DNA of 64,000 nucleotides from Acinetobacter lwoffii. GTDB taxonomy: Bacteria; Pseudomonadota; Gammaproteobacteria; Pseudomonadales; Moraxellaceae. This document shows, one piece after another, positions 38,357-47,690 of this stretch. The DNA is taken from NCBI RefSeq assembly GCF_019048525.1, contig NZ_CP077369.1:992001-1056000 (forward strand), given 5' to 3'. Under the pieces are notes generated by a model. The model had not been told where the DNA came from. It did not search any database and was given only the letters and a program-made list of their open reading frames with translations. A program made the position numbers and the translations under genes. Each line of letters opens with the position of its first letter. The stretch's first letter is position 1.

Positions 38357-39250
38357 TTAGAAACGGAATTTGGCATTTACGCCGATCGTTTGAGTATCAC
38401 GAACTTGAGCAGTTTGCGCAAGATTTGCTTCGTAGTTAGCATTTACATAAGATGCGCCAACTGCAACAGCAGGAGTAATGAAGTAGTTTACGTTCGCGCC
38501 CCAAGCTTTGTCTGGAGAACCAGCAAAGCTAGATTCCATATAAGAAGCACCAACGCTTAACTGTGGGTTAAGGAAAAGAGTTGTACCTAAGTTGTAGGCA
38601 GTATCTTCACCATAAACTAAACCGCTTTCAAAACCAATTGACATGTTAGTACCGTCGATTGCACCAACGTATTTAGTACGTGCAGTGATCGCATCTGTCT
38701 TATCAGCAATTGTTGCAGATTCAAGAGCAGCTTTAGCAACACCGTTGTTAAACATGTTGAAAGCATCATAAGAAGTTTGGTCAGCAACGCTGGTATAACC
38801 CACAGCAACCAAGAAGTTAGGGATTAGTAATGCACCTAGTTCTAATGCATAACGGTCACCATTGCCGTCTACGTCGCCCGCTTTGTTATCCGCGATGGTA
38901 TGGCTATAAGAAGCGCTTGCATAAGCAGGAACAACGTTAGTCGGGATATACGCTTCACCTTTTACACCGAAAGTATGGTGCACAGTGCGATCACCAAATT
39001 CTTGTCCGTCTTCGCCGTATGTATAAGCAGCAGAAACATTAGATGCTTGGTTTAAAAAAGCAGCTTCAGCTAAAGGACCTTTAGAAGCATCAACATTGTT
39101 GAAGTAGTAAGTACCTTGAACTGCACCAGTGAAGTCTTGTTCATTTGCAGTGTTGTCGATGAACTCTGATTGACCTTGAACTTCAAATTGATATGCTTGA
39201 GCACCGGTCATGGCTAATAATAAAGCAGTGGCTAAACCGAGTTTTTTCAT
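38357..39250 (-). CDS. Putative outer-membrane porin, paralogue 3
   Basis: This 297-residue member of the same family as the genes at 11321 and 12297 has a signal peptide (MKKLGLATALLLAMTGAQA before YQFEVQ), the shared segment GPLAEAAFLNQASNV (about 68-82), beta strands throughout, and the terminal Phe (NAKFRF). ATG 39250 starts the signal peptide; 11 upstream in-frame codons are not conserved in the family. Two TTGTWACAA motifs lie 14 and 51 bases upstream. It is longer than the other two because of an inserted loop near residues 170-200. Confidence 0.82.
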   Translation of the reverse strand: MKKLGLATALLLAMTGAQAYQFEVQGQSEFIDNTANEQDFTGAVQGTYYFNNVDASKGPLAEAAFLNQASNVSAAYTYGEDGQEFGDRTVHHTFGVKGEAYIPTNVVPAYASASYSHTIADNKAGDVDGNGDRYALELGALLIPNFLVAVGYTSVADQTSYDAFNMFNNGVAKAALESATIADKTDAITARTKYVGAIDGTNMSIGFESGLVYGEDTAYNLGTTLFLNPQLSVGASYMESSFAGSPDKAWGANVNYFITPAVAVGASYVNANYEANLAQTAQVRDTQTIGVNAKFRF

Positions 39251-39810
39251 GATATTTACCGTTTTGTTACAAGATGTGTACAACTTTTGAACATATTGTA
39301 TTGTAACAATTTATTAAGTCAATCCAATTCGAAATCGCTATTTTTTTAAGCTAAATCATTGTATTAATTTTGTGTAAAATTTAAGTATTAGGCTCCGAAG
39401 CTATTTTATATAAAAACTCTTGTATAACAAAAATCTAGACTTTAAATATAGAATCGGGACTAAAGATTAAGGAGAAATTATGTTGTTATTTTAATCAATT
39501 AATACGATTAATTATAATATATTTATCTATTAAAACAATTAATAATGGGTGAGTTAATTCATAAATGTGTCAAGAAGTGCAAAATGTCTGGCGCATCAGG
39601 TCTTTGATTGGATTGCTTGATTTTAAAGCATCATCAGCTTGGATCTTAGAATAGGTGTCTGTTTTTTGAGCTAAATGGGCATGTTTTATAATCTTGACTG
39701 GAGCAATCGGCTTTACATTTTGAGGGGAATTTTACATAATATGAAAATCAAGTTAGAGTTCACACTTTTATAGTGATTTAGCCTGATTCTCCACAATTTT
39801 TTGTTTTATC

Positions 39811-39843
39811 GCCCAGCTTTCCCCAAGGTTGGGCTTTTTTTTA
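39811..39843 (+). terminator. Orphan rho-independent terminator
   Basis: GCCCAGC and GTTGGGC pair (one G-U) and are followed by a run of eight T. No annotated gene reads into it from the left on this strand. Confidence 0.65.
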
Positions 39844-39932
39844 TCTAGCATTTTTTATTTCAGATCATTCTGTTTGTGAAAAAACCTTCAACTCAAAACA
39901 AGATGAAGAAAAGAAATATTATAATAATTTAA

Positions 39933-39948
39933 GCACCAAAATAGTGCA
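39933..39948. promoter_or_regulatory. NtrC-like dyad GCACCAAAATAGTGCA
   Basis: It closely matches the recalled enterobacterial NtrC consensus TGCACCA-N3-TGGTGCA. The partial string AAATAGTGCA recurs at 40119-40128. No sigma-54 promoter was found nearby, so function is doubtful. Confidence 0.3.
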
Positions 39949-39987
39949 TATTAAAGAGTAAAAACATAGGTCTAAAATTCAATAACT

Positions 39988-40026
39988 AAAAAAAACCCCG
40001 ATTTTCATAGAAAATCGGGGTTTTTT
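39988..40026. terminator. Very strong orphan terminator hairpin
   Basis: AAAAACCCCGATTTTC and GAAAATCGGGGTTTTT form a perfect 16-bp stem with an ATA loop, and can act on both strands. Confidence 0.8.
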
Positions 40027-40383
40027 CGCCAAAATTTGCGGGTAAACTAAAATATCTGCTGAGGAATAATTTAACTCGCCCTAATGCGGTGCATTATGCA
40101 CCTATTTGTTGCAGGTGTAAATAGTGCAGAAAGCAAGTTTTTATATTTTTTTAGCTGCTTAAATTCCCTTGTTTTTGTAAGAGTTTATAGGGAATTGTAG
40201 TCATGAAACCCTGCATTAACATTTTAAATAAACCAACTTAAGTATCTGAAAAATAATAGATGATAAAAATTCATTAAAAACATAAGTGAAGTAAGACTAA
40301 AGGCTTTAAGACCATCCTGTTTTATTTGTATAATAATCAATCTATTTAGCTTTGCTTGTCATATTGGGGCGTAATACAACAGC

Positions 40384-42090
40384 ATGAATACCTTACGCTC
40401 TGAGTGGATCAGTAAACGTTTGTACTGGTCGATGTCGATTATTATTTTATGTTTACTTTGCATCTGTATTCCCTTAATTGTGAGTAGCAGTCAAAGTTAT
40501 TTAAAATCCAGACAAACTTATCAACAATTGAATGCCTTACAGCAGGTCGCTGATCTGGCGAATAAAATTTCGCGTGAGCGTGCGCCTGCCAATAAAGCCA
40601 TGTCCAGTTCGGTGCAGGAATTTTCCCAGCATCAGCAAGAGTTAATCAGCTATCGACAGCAGGTTGATCGGCAGCTCTCCCAGACGGCTGATGTCTTGAC
40701 AGAGGTCGGTTTTAACAACCTGAATCAGCAACTTTCACAGCTTGAAATCAGCCTGAAAAAAGGACGTGCACAGGTTGATGCCTATACCCGGATGCCGCGT
40801 CAGCAACGCAGTGCGCAAGAACTTGATCAGGCAATTCTGGCCATGTTTGCGGCCTGGGAAAGTTGTCGTGAACTTTTGCGTGACGTGGCAGTGGCTTCAG
40901 ATAGCTCATCCACCTCTCTGAATAACTATATTAGCCAGATTCTATTTTTATCTGATTTACGTGATCAGGCCGGTCGTGTGGCCTCGTCTATCATGGCGCA
41001 TGTGACTTTTGAAGCGCCACTTCCCACTGAAAATATTACCCGCTCTTTACAGACCCAACATCAGGTACGTTATTTGTGGGCCTTAATTGATACCATTCAA
41101 CCTGTTCAAGACAAGACTGAGGAATTCATCCGTTTACATCGACGGGTAGAAACTGAGTTTATTCAGCAAGGCTTACCGATTGTCAGTGAGCTGATCAGTG
41201 ACAGTCTTGAGCAACGTGACTACCGTTTGAGCGGAACAGAACTGACTGAAGCGATCGTAGATAAATTTGCGACTGTGGTAGACCTGCAAACTTACCTGCT
41301 GCAATACAGCAGAGATGCAGCTATTCAAGAAATGAACAGCAATATGCAGCGTTTGATCTGGAGTGTACTGGTATCGCTAATTTCATTACTGACCGCGATT
41401 TCAACCATGATTTTTGCACGTAAACAGGTATTCCTGCCGCTGATTCAGGCACGCCGCATGTTGTTGAGTTTGTCTAAAAACTCGGGTCGTCAGAAAATTG
41501 ATATGCGGCTACGTGAAGTGAATCATTCAGATTCTTTATTTGCGGCCATTCAGAAATTGCAAAAAATGTTGCAAGAACGTGATGCGCTAGAATTTCGTTT
41601 AAAGAATATTGCCCATTCCGATTCTTTGACCGGATTATCCAACCGTTTCGCGCTGGAAGAATATATCCGTTTTATGGAAAATCAGCCGGGTCAATTGAGC
41701 CAAACCTGTTTGATGATTATTGATATTGATCACTTTAAACAGGTGAATGATCAATATGGACATATTATTGGCGATCAGGTGATTCAACTGGTGGCCGAGC
41801 GTTTGCAAGCTAATGTCCGTGCTACAGATTTGCTGGTGCGTTATGGCGGCGATGAATTTCTGGTATTGATTGAAAATATCCAGATGCAGCAGGCACTGAT
41901 TGTGGCTGATAAAATCCGGGCTGAAGTGGCTGAGCGTCATATTGTGACTGCAGCAGGAGACGAGATTCAGATTTCGGTCAGTATCGGAGTCGCGATTGGT
42001 GCCATGTCCTGGATGGCTTTATTGTCAAATGCAGATGATGCTTTGTTTGCAGCAAAGGCCAAGGGACGCAATGCGGTGGCAGAGGTTTAG
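40384..42090 (+). CDS. Membrane-bound diguanylate cyclase (GGDEF)
   Basis: This 568-residue protein makes c-di-GMP. An N-terminal TM helix (MSIIILCLLCICIPLIV, about 16-32) and a second one (LIWSVLVSLISLLTAISTMIF, about 322-342) bracket a periplasmic helical sensor of about 290 residues. The GGDEF domain begins about residue 400 (HSDSLTGLSNRFALEEY) with the intact catalytic RYGGDEF (about 486). The inhibitory I-site RxxD (RATD) lies five residues before it, so product feedback is expected. No EAL domain. The gene is monocistronic, and a repeat element begins 18 bases after its stop. Confidence 0.92.
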   Translation: MNTLRSEWISKRLYWSMSIIILCLLCICIPLIVSSSQSYLKSRQTYQQLNALQQVADLANKISRERAPANKAMSSSVQEFSQHQQELISYRQQVDRQLSQTADVLTEVGFNNLNQQLSQLEISLKKGRAQVDAYTRMPRQQRSAQELDQAILAMFAAWESCRELLRDVAVASDSSSTSLNNYISQILFLSDLRDQAGRVASSIMAHVTFEAPLPTENITRSLQTQHQVRYLWALIDTIQPVQDKTEEFIRLHRRVETEFIQQGLPIVSELISDSLEQRDYRLSGTELTEAIVDKFATVVDLQTYLLQYSRDAAIQEMNSNMQRLIWSVLVSLISLLTAISTMIFARKQVFLPLIQARRMLLSLSKNSGRQKIDMRLREVNHSDSLFAAIQKLQKMLQERDALEFRLKNIAHSDSLTGLSNRFALEEYIRFMENQPGQLSQTCLMIIDIDHFKQVNDQYGHIIGDQVIQLVAERLQANVRATDLLVRYGGDEFLVLIENIQMQQALIVADKIRAEVAERHIVTAAGDEIQISVSIGVAIGAMSWMALLSNADDALFAAKAKGRNAVAEV

Positions 42091-42108
42091 TTCAAAAGAC
42101 TGCTTTCT

Positions 42109-42201
42109 CTACTTTTGAATTGCACAAAAGTAGCAAAATGCATTTGTTCGACTGATGCTAAGTCCCTTTAGCATAGTCGAACGGGCGACATCCACGTCGC
42201 C
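42109..42201 (+). repeat. Dispersed structured repeat, copy B
   Basis: Same architecture as copy A (17646-17736): CTACTTTT, 9 bases, AAAAGTAG, CAAAA, a central hairpin (TTCGACT with AGTCGAA, ATGCTAA with TTAGCAT, one bulged G), then GGGCGACATCCACGTCGCC. The central hairpin differs entirely in sequence from copy A yet is equally self-complementary. Similarity continues weakly to about 42226, into the last codons of the AbiJ-like gene. Confidence 0.75.
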
Positions 42202-42212
42202 AGTCATGTGAT

Positions 42213-43079
42213 CTAATTTGGATCATTTTTGGTTTTGTCGATGAGATAGTTAATAAAATTTGTGCAGGCAACAAGCATAAATTTTGCATCGATATAAGAA
42301 AGATTTGATTCGTCTAACATTGCATGGCGAATACCATCTGCATCTGATGTATAACCATATAAAGATTTAATACTGGCTTTTAATGCAGGATGTATTGGAT
42401 ATTGTTTTTCAATTTGACCAATTGCATCACCTAAAGTTACTTTGTCTTTCTTTAATATTTTTTGACACATACCTTCTAATGCCGAAACAGATTCTTTAAT
42501 TGAATTTCGATAATCGGGATTTTGACGATCAGACATCAGTTTTAAGGCTTGATTAAGATGTTGTTGAACATCTGAATATGGATTTGTACTTTCTAATGCT
42601 TCCTCGATGGATTGGATTTCTTGTTCTGAGGTGATAAGAATAATTTTATTCTCAATAATTCGATAAGCACTATTTTCTCTTTCTAAAACAGCATTTATGA
42701 GTTTTATAAGGGTCTCTTGATATCTAGTTTTTTTCCAATCAGATGGCAAATGGTCGATAGTAAACTCAATAAGATCGTAAATTTCATACCATTTTAATTG
42801 ATTGAAAAAGTGTTGATATATATCCTTTTGAATATTGGAAACAGTATTTGGCATTTCATCGAGTGGTTTTTTTAGAAAAGTGATCCAATAAGCTCTAAAA
42901 AAAGTGTATAGATTATAATCTTGTATATTTGGCAATGATGAATGTTTGGTAAATTTTCCTTGTTCAATAATAATTTGTTTAAAAACATTCCAAATGGAAT
43001 TCTTCAAAGCATCATCCATGCTTTCTTTTTGAATGATTTCTCTAACAGGTTTATAACCATATCTTTCTGAAAAGCGCAT
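42213..43079 (-). CDS. AbiJ-like protein (AbiJ N-terminal domain 4 plus HEPN-like C-terminus)
   Basis: This 288-residue soluble protein starts MRFSERYGYKPVREIIQKESMDD, which I recognise as the AbiJ_NTD4 domain (about 1-140) of abortive-infection-type proteins. The C-terminal half (about 165-288) is helical and HEPN-like: ALEGMCQKILKKD, TLGDAIGQI, HPALKASIKSLYGYTSDADGIRHA (about 235-258) and AKFMLVACTNFINYLI. HEPN toxins usually cleave RNA, so a growth-arrest response to phage is plausible but inferred. It is markedly AT-richer than its neighbours and bracketed by two repeat elements, both signs of acquisition. It is single-gene, with no visible antitoxin. Confidence 0.72.
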   Translation of the reverse strand: MRFSERYGYKPVREIIQKESMDDALKNSIWNVFKQIIIEQGKFTKHSSLPNIQDYNLYTFFRAYWITFLKKPLDEMPNTVSNIQKDIYQHFFNQLKWYEIYDLIEFTIDHLPSDWKKTRYQETLIKLINAVLERENSAYRIIENKIILITSEQEIQSIEEALESTNPYSDVQQHLNQALKLMSDRQNPDYRNSIKESVSALEGMCQKILKKDKVTLGDAIGQIEKQYPIHPALKASIKSLYGYTSDADGIRHAMLDESNLSYIDAKFMLVACTNFINYLIDKTKNDPN

Positions 43080-43120
43080 TTTGTTTCCCTACACAAATTT
43101 AAGAATAGATTTATTTTTTT

Positions 43121-43195
43121 AATCCACCCTAACCCTCCTTTGCGAAAGGAGGGAATTCCTCCTCTTTATCAAAGAGGAGGTTGGGAGGAGATTTT
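43121..43195. repeat. Three-armed palindromic repeat between the AbiJ-like gene and uvrA
   Basis: CCCTCCTTT/AAAGGAGGG (43133-43153) and CCTCCTCTTT/AAAGAGGAGG (43158-43180) form two adjacent perfect hairpins. The outer flanks (AATCCACCCTAACC and GGTTGGGAGGAGATT) pair imperfectly, giving a cruciform. This is the shape of a small non-autonomous repeat, and on the minus strand it sits just before the uvrA stop where it may also end transcripts. Confidence 0.7.
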
Positions 43196-46027
43196 TTATT
43201 TCAACAACGGCTTCAAGAATTTACCGGTATGTGAGGCTTTCACTTTCACGACTTGTTCAGGCGTGCCTTCCGCGACAATCATACCGCCCCCCGAACCGCC
43301 TTCAGGGCCTAAGTCCACCACCCAGTCGGCAGTTTTAATTACGTCCAGATTATGTTCAATCACCACGATGGTATTACCCTTGTCACGGAGCTGATGCAGG
43401 ATATCCAGCAGTTTGGCAATATCATGAAAATGCAGACCTGTGGTCGGTTCATCTAGAATATACAGGGTTTGACCGGTATCGCGTTTGGCCAGTTCACGCG
43501 CCAGTTTGACACGCTGTGCTTCACCACCAGAAAGAGTGGTCGCAGACTGACCCAGACGGATATAACCCAGACCCACCTGATGCAATGTTTCCAGACGACG
43601 GTGAATCACCGGAATGGCATCAAAGAAATGCATGGCATCTTCAACGGTCATCTGCAAGACATCGGAAATATTCTTGCCCTTGTAGTTCACTTCCAGCGTT
43701 TCACGATTATAGCGTTTGCCATGACAGGCATCACATGGCACATACATATCCGGCAGGAAGTGCATCGCTACCTTGATCATGCCGTCACCTTCACAGGCTT
43801 CACAGCGGCCACCTTTCACGTTAAACGAGAAACGACCGGCAGCATAACCGCGTGCCTTGGCTTCTTGCGTCTGTGAAAACAGTTCACGAATCGGGGTAAA
43901 TAGGCCGGTATAAGTCGCCGGATTGGAACGCGGGGTACGTCCAATCGGACTCTGGTCAATATCCACCACTTTGTCGAGGAACTGTAAACCATCAATCGAT
44001 TCAAACTTTTCCGATGTTAAAGTGGTTGCACCATTCAGTTGGGTCGCCGCCAAAGGTAACAAAGTCCGGTTAATCAAGGTCGATTTACCTGAACCGGACA
44101 CCCCGGTAACACAGGTCATAATACCTAAAGGAATGGTCAGATCGACTTTTTTCAGGTTATGCCCGGATGCTCCCATCAGCTTGATCTGTTCTTTAGGCTT
44201 AGGCGGTTGAATCCGTTTTTTCGGCACTTCAATTTTTAATTTTCCGGATAAATATTTTCCGGTCAGCGAGTCCGGATTGGCCAGAATTTCATCATACGTT
44301 CCTTCGGCAATCACATGCCCACCATGCACACCGGCACCCGGACCGATATCAATAATATGATCGGCGGCACGAATCGCATCTTCATCATGCTCGACCACCA
44401 AGACGGTATTGCCCAGATCACGCAGACGGATCAGGGTCTGTAACAGACGGTCGTTATCACGTTGATGCAAACCAATTGATGGTTCATCCAGCACATACAT
44501 GACGCCCATCAAACCGGCACCGATCTGCGAGGCCAGACGAATTCGCTGCGCTTCACCACCAGACAGAGTTTCAGCTGAACGTGACAGGCTGAGATAGTTC
44601 AGGCCGACCGAAACCAGAAAGTGCAGACGTTCACGGATTTCCTTGAAAATCTTGTCAGCGATTTCACCACGTGCACCTTCCAGATGAATACCTTGATAAT
44701 AGCTTTCAGCATCGCCAATCGACATACGGGTAATGTCAGCAATGGTCTTGTCCAGAATTTTCACGTTACGCGAAATTTCATTCAGACGTGAACCATCACA
44801 GGCATCACAGGCAGCATTGGATAAATACTGCGCCAGATCATCACGCACATAATTACTTTCAGTTTCACGATAACGGCGTTCCAGATGCGGCAAAATTCCT
44901 TCAAAAGGAATGACCCGATTATGACGTCGGCCACGTTCATCGATATAACTTAGATCAATTTTTTCTTTGCCAGTGCCGTACAGAAATTTTTTCTTGGTGT
45001 CGGCATCCAGTTCATTCCATGGAGTTTCCAGAGAAAAACCAAAGTGCTCGGCGACTTTCTGGATCATGCTGTAATAGTAAGGACGCTGACGGTCCCAGCC
45101 ACGAATCGCGCCTTGACTGACACTAACTTCAGGATTGGGAATCAGTTTGTCGGCACTGAAATGGCTGCGGGTCCCCAGACCGTCACAAACCGGACAGGCA
45201 CCAAAGGGATTGTTGAACGAAAATAAACGCGGTTCCAGTTCAGCCACCGCGCGGTCACATTGCGGGCAGGAGTGCTTGGCTGAAAACACGCGATCGCTAT
45301 GCTCGCCTTTCATCCAGGACAGAATGGCGATATCGCCACCAAGACGCAGCGCGGTTTCAAAACTTTCTGCAATACGGTTGCCCAGATCATCACGTACTTT
45401 AAAGCGGTCAACTACGACTTCAATGGTATGTTTTTTCTTTTTGTCCAGTTCTGGTGGTGGATCAATTTCCATGATCTCGCCATCCACACGGGCACGGACG
45501 AAACCCTGGCTTTGTAGCTGTTCAAACAGTGCCGTATATTCGCCCTTACGTTCGCGCACGACTGGTGCTAACAATAACAGTGCAGTGCCTTCTTCTAATG
45601 CTTTGACTGCATCGACCATTTCAGTAACCGTTTGTGCCACCATCGGCAGATCATGTTCAGGACAGAACGGTGTACCGACACGCGCATACAGCAGGCGTAA
45701 ATAGTCATAAATTTCGGTAATGGTACCCACGGTCGAACGCGGGTTATGACTGGTAGATTTCTGTTCGATGGCAATCGCTGGACTCAAGCCTTCAATAGAA
45801 TCCACTTCCGGTTTTTCCATCTGGGAGAGGAACTGGCGGGCATAGGCAGACAGCGATTCCACATAACGGCGCTGACCTTCGGCATATAAGGTATCAAAGG
45901 CAAGCGAGGACTTTCCTGAACCAGACAGTCCCGTAATCACCACAAACTTGTCGCGTGGTATATCAAGGTTCACATTTTTCAGGTTATGGGTACGTGCGCC
46001 TCGAATACGGATGTGGCTTTGGCTCAT
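43196..46027 (-). CDS. uvrA: Excinuclease ABC subunit A
   Basis: UvrA recognises bulky DNA damage and loads UvrB in nucleotide excision repair. The 943-residue protein has two ABC ATPase modules (Walker [15 protein letters not shown] near 33 and [14 protein letters not shown] near 641; signatures [12 protein letters not shown] and [12 protein letters not shown]). Two zinc fingers are present (CPQC...CPVC about 254-284 and CEAC...CDAC about 741-770). Length and domain order are standard. The usual head-to-head ssb neighbour is not adjacent; ssb is 4.3 kb away. LexA control was not evident in the short upstream region. Confidence 0.97.
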   Translation of the reverse strand: MSQSHIRIRGARTHNLKNVNLDIPRDKFVVITGLSGSGKSSLAFDTLYAEGQRRYVESLSAYARQFLSQMEKPEVDSIEGLSPAIAIEQKSTSHNPRSTVGTITEIYDYLRLLYARVGTPFCPEHDLPMVAQTVTEMVDAVKALEEGTALLLLAPVVRERKGEYTALFEQLQSQGFVRARVDGEIMEIDPPPELDKKKKHTIEVVVDRFKVRDDLGNRIAESFETALRLGGDIAILSWMKGEHSDRVFSAKHSCPQCDRAVAELEPRLFSFNNPFGACPVCDGLGTRSHFSADKLIPNPEVSVSQGAIRGWDRQRPYYYSMIQKVAEHFGFSLETPWNELDADTKKKFLYGTGKEKIDLSYIDERGRRHNRVIPFEGILPHLERRYRETESNYVRDDLAQYLSNAACDACDGSRLNEISRNVKILDKTIADITRMSIGDAESYYQGIHLEGARGEIADKIFKEIRERLHFLVSVGLNYLSLSRSAETLSGGEAQRIRLASQIGAGLMGVMYVLDEPSIGLHQRDNDRLLQTLIRLRDLGNTVLVVEHDEDAIRAADHIIDIGPGAGVHGGHVIAEGTYDEILANPDSLTGKYLSGKLKIEVPKKRIQPPKPKEQIKLMGASGHNLKKVDLTIPLGIMTCVTGVSGSGKSTLINRTLLPLAATQLNGATTLTSEKFESIDGLQFLDKVVDIDQSPIGRTPRSNPATYTGLFTPIRELFSQTQEAKARGYAAGRFSFNVKGGRCEACEGDGMIKVAMHFLPDMYVPCDACHGKRYNRETLEVNYKGKNISDVLQMTVEDAMHFFDAIPVIHRRLETLHQVGLGYIRLGQSATTLSGGEAQRVKLARELAKRDTGQTLYILDEPTTGLHFHDIAKLLDILHQLRDKGNTIVVIEHNLDVIKTADWVVDLGPEGGSGGGMIVAEGTPEQVVKVKASHTGKFLKPLLK

Positions 46028-46208
46028 GCAAGGATCCTAGAATATTCATCAAAAACCCTTATATGATACCGGATGAAAAATGTTCAAGTGCAAAAAAAAG
46101 TATTTTAAACGTCAAGTTATGTCGGTGATTGGTCAATTCATCACAACATTAAGAAACACAGCAGTCGATTGTCTAAATATTCAAAATCATCAGGTACAAG
46201 CTAAATAC

Positions 46209-46577
46209 CTAACAAGCCGCTGCATAGCGGCGTTCAAAGATAGATTCAATCTCTTCAAAGCAGCGGTCACGTGGCACATCATGATGCAGACGTGCATAAA
46301 AATTCACTTCATTTTCCAGAATGTGAAGAAAGTCCTCATAGTCTTTTTGGAAAAAATCCAGGTCGAGCAAATCGTTACGGCGTGCCTGATGACAGCGATA
46401 CTTTTCAATAAATTTCAGTAGATGTTTTTGGATATGCGTGTTGGTATGGTAAATCAGATAAGTGGCTGCCGAACCACAATCTAGGCAGCCTTGTTCCAGA
46501 TAGATTTCTTCATTGTTGAACCAGCAACATTGCAGGGTAAAAAATGCCCGAATCGCTTCGGTGCCTAAAGTATTCAT
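46209..46577 (-). CDS. Small hypothetical protein with a Fur-type upstream site
   Basis: I do not recognise this 122-residue protein. It is soluble and mainly helical, has a CLDCG motif near residue 31-35, several histidines (HTNTHIQKHLLKF, ARLHHDVPRDRCFEEIESIF) and a C-terminal Cys. The ribosome-binding site GGAAAGAGGCAG fits ATG 46577. A near-perfect 7-1-7 Fur box lies 36 bases upstream of the start, so iron limitation probably induces it. Metal or heme handling is a reasonable guess but not shown. Confidence 0.75.
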   Translation of the reverse strand: MNTLGTEAIRAFFTLQCCWFNNEEIYLEQGCLDCGSAATYLIYHTNTHIQKHLLKFIEKYRCHQARRNDLLDLDFFQKDYEDFLHILENEVNFYARLHHDVPRDRCFEEIESIFERRYAAAC

Positions 46578-46612
46578 ATCATCTGCCTCTTTCCGGGATT
46601 GATTTTATTAAT

Positions 46613-46627
46613 TGATAATTATTCTCA
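46613..46627. promoter_or_regulatory. Fur box
   Basis: TGATAAT-T-ATTCTCA matches the 7-1-7 Fur consensus TGATAAT-N-ATTATCA at 13 of 14 defined positions. It lies 36 bases upstream of the minus-strand gene at 46209-46577, in promoter position. Confidence 0.65.
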
Positions 46628-46760
46628 ATTATTGTGCGGCAATTTTGGGCTTATAGCTAGGTCTAGCGTACCGGCCCGTTCTATCCTTGTTTTTTTCAGA
46701 CTAAGCCGTTTTTATGATCAATTCATGACAGTAGAAATTTTTTTAAACGGCTATAACCGA

Positions 46761-46789
46761 AAAGCCCTGTCTTAAACAGGGCTTTTTCT
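46761..46789 (-). terminator. Terminator of tenA
   Basis: AAAGCCCTGT and ACAGGGCTTT pair around a 5-base loop. It lies 8 bases after the tenA stop; the T-run on that strand is short. Confidence 0.75.
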
Positions 46790-46796
46790 ATTCGTC

Positions 46797-47468
46797 TTAT
46801 TCATCCAGACCAGGCCACTGGCGTTGCTCAAAGGCACTATCCCAGAATAACCATTCCAGACGGGCCGCATGCGTATAAGCTGCATGCATTTTTTCTAGTG
46901 TATCGGCATCAACACGCGCCGCAACACGGTCAACGGTCGCAATCACATTCCGCACCGCAGTGTGGAATTCTTCTCCTGAATAGGTATCCACCCAAGCCTG
47001 ATACGGATTATTCGGCGCAGAGTTGTCGACAATATCTTTACCAACTTCGGCATAAATCCAGAAACAAGGCAGCAACGAGGCTAGCACCACCGGGTAGCTT
47101 TCTGACCAGGCGGTCGAAGTCAGATAAGAAGTATAGTGATGACATGCCAGCGTCAACGGTGTCTGCTCAAATTGCTCTTTGCTAATGCCAAAATCTTGCA
47201 TAAAGCCATCATGCAGGCTACGTTCCACCACAATCGCAATTTTGGCTGCCTCGGCAAACTGGATTACATCGTCCGCTTCAAAAGCTTTGGCGGCACACAC
47301 GGCCAGTGCACGGCCATAGGCCAGTAAATAATGCGCATCCTGAATCACATAATGACTAAAGGCTTCACGGCTTAAAGTACCTTGCGCCAGTTGCTGATTA
47401 AAGGGCAGGGCCAGGGTCTTCTGATAAAGTCCGAGATTACGTTGCCATACCTCTTGTGAAAAACTCAT
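46797..47468 (-). CDS. tenA: TenA family aminopyrimidine aminohydrolase (thiaminase II)
   Basis: TenA hydrolyses aminopyrimidines from degraded thiamine so that the pyrimidine can be salvaged. The 223-residue helical protein shows YVIQDAHYLLAYGRALAVCAAKA (about 41-63), ERSLHDGFMQDFG (about 82), the active-site cysteine in SLLPCFWIYAEVG (about 135-147), and the catalytic-Glu region LEWLFWDSAFEQRQWP at the C-terminus. It is monocistronic, with no TPP riboswitch visible in the 216 bases upstream and no other thiamine genes nearby. Confidence 0.9.
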   Translation of the reverse strand: MSFSQEVWQRNLGLYQKTLALPFNQQLAQGTLSREAFSHYVIQDAHYLLAYGRALAVCAAKAFEADDVIQFAEAAKIAIVVERSLHDGFMQDFGISKEQFEQTPLTLACHHYTSYLTSTAWSESYPVVLASLLPCFWIYAEVGKDIVDNSAPNNPYQAWVDTYSGEEFHTAVRNVIATVDRVAARVDADTLEKMHAAYTHAARLEWLFWDSAFEQRQWPGLDE

Positions 47469-47690
47469 GCTGAAAATCCTTTGCAGTTCAAGTTAAACCA
47501 TGCGGCACTATAGCAAAGATCGGGCTGTTTAAAAGATCGGCAAATTTTAAAAACAGAAAATAAGATAAAACAGCTCAGGAAGTGCTTTGGTTTATGCGCT
47601 AAAAGTTTCATAATTAGCTTAACTTTTCCTATTCGTATAGCTGCTCTCTCGCAGCCATACATTTATTTAATTTATCCAAGGTCGTTGTGT

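Larger units (their letters stand above)
39251..40383. other. 1.1-kb gene-free region with orphan hairpins
   Basis: No ORF on either strand is convincing. It contains the porin 3 control region, a TATAAT at 39687, an orphan terminator at 39811-39843, a dyad resembling an NtrC site at 39933-39948, a very strong orphan terminator at 39988-40026, and a perfect GGTGCA-TTA-TGCACC dyad at 40088-40102. The last 250 bases before the diguanylate cyclase gene are AT-rich. One or more small RNAs are plausible. Confidence 0.6.

Noticed and set aside
40088..40128. Sigma-54 promoter near GGTGCA...TTGCA before the diguanylate cyclase
   Set aside because: TTGCA is present but the required GG is not at the correct distance.
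45135..45704. 189-codon ORF antisense to uvrA
   Set aside because: Shadow of uvrA; Ser/Arg-rich low-complexity translation.
47469..47690. TPP or Mn riboswitch upstream of tenA or the DUF475 gene
   Set aside because: None of the conserved aptamer blocks is present on either strand.
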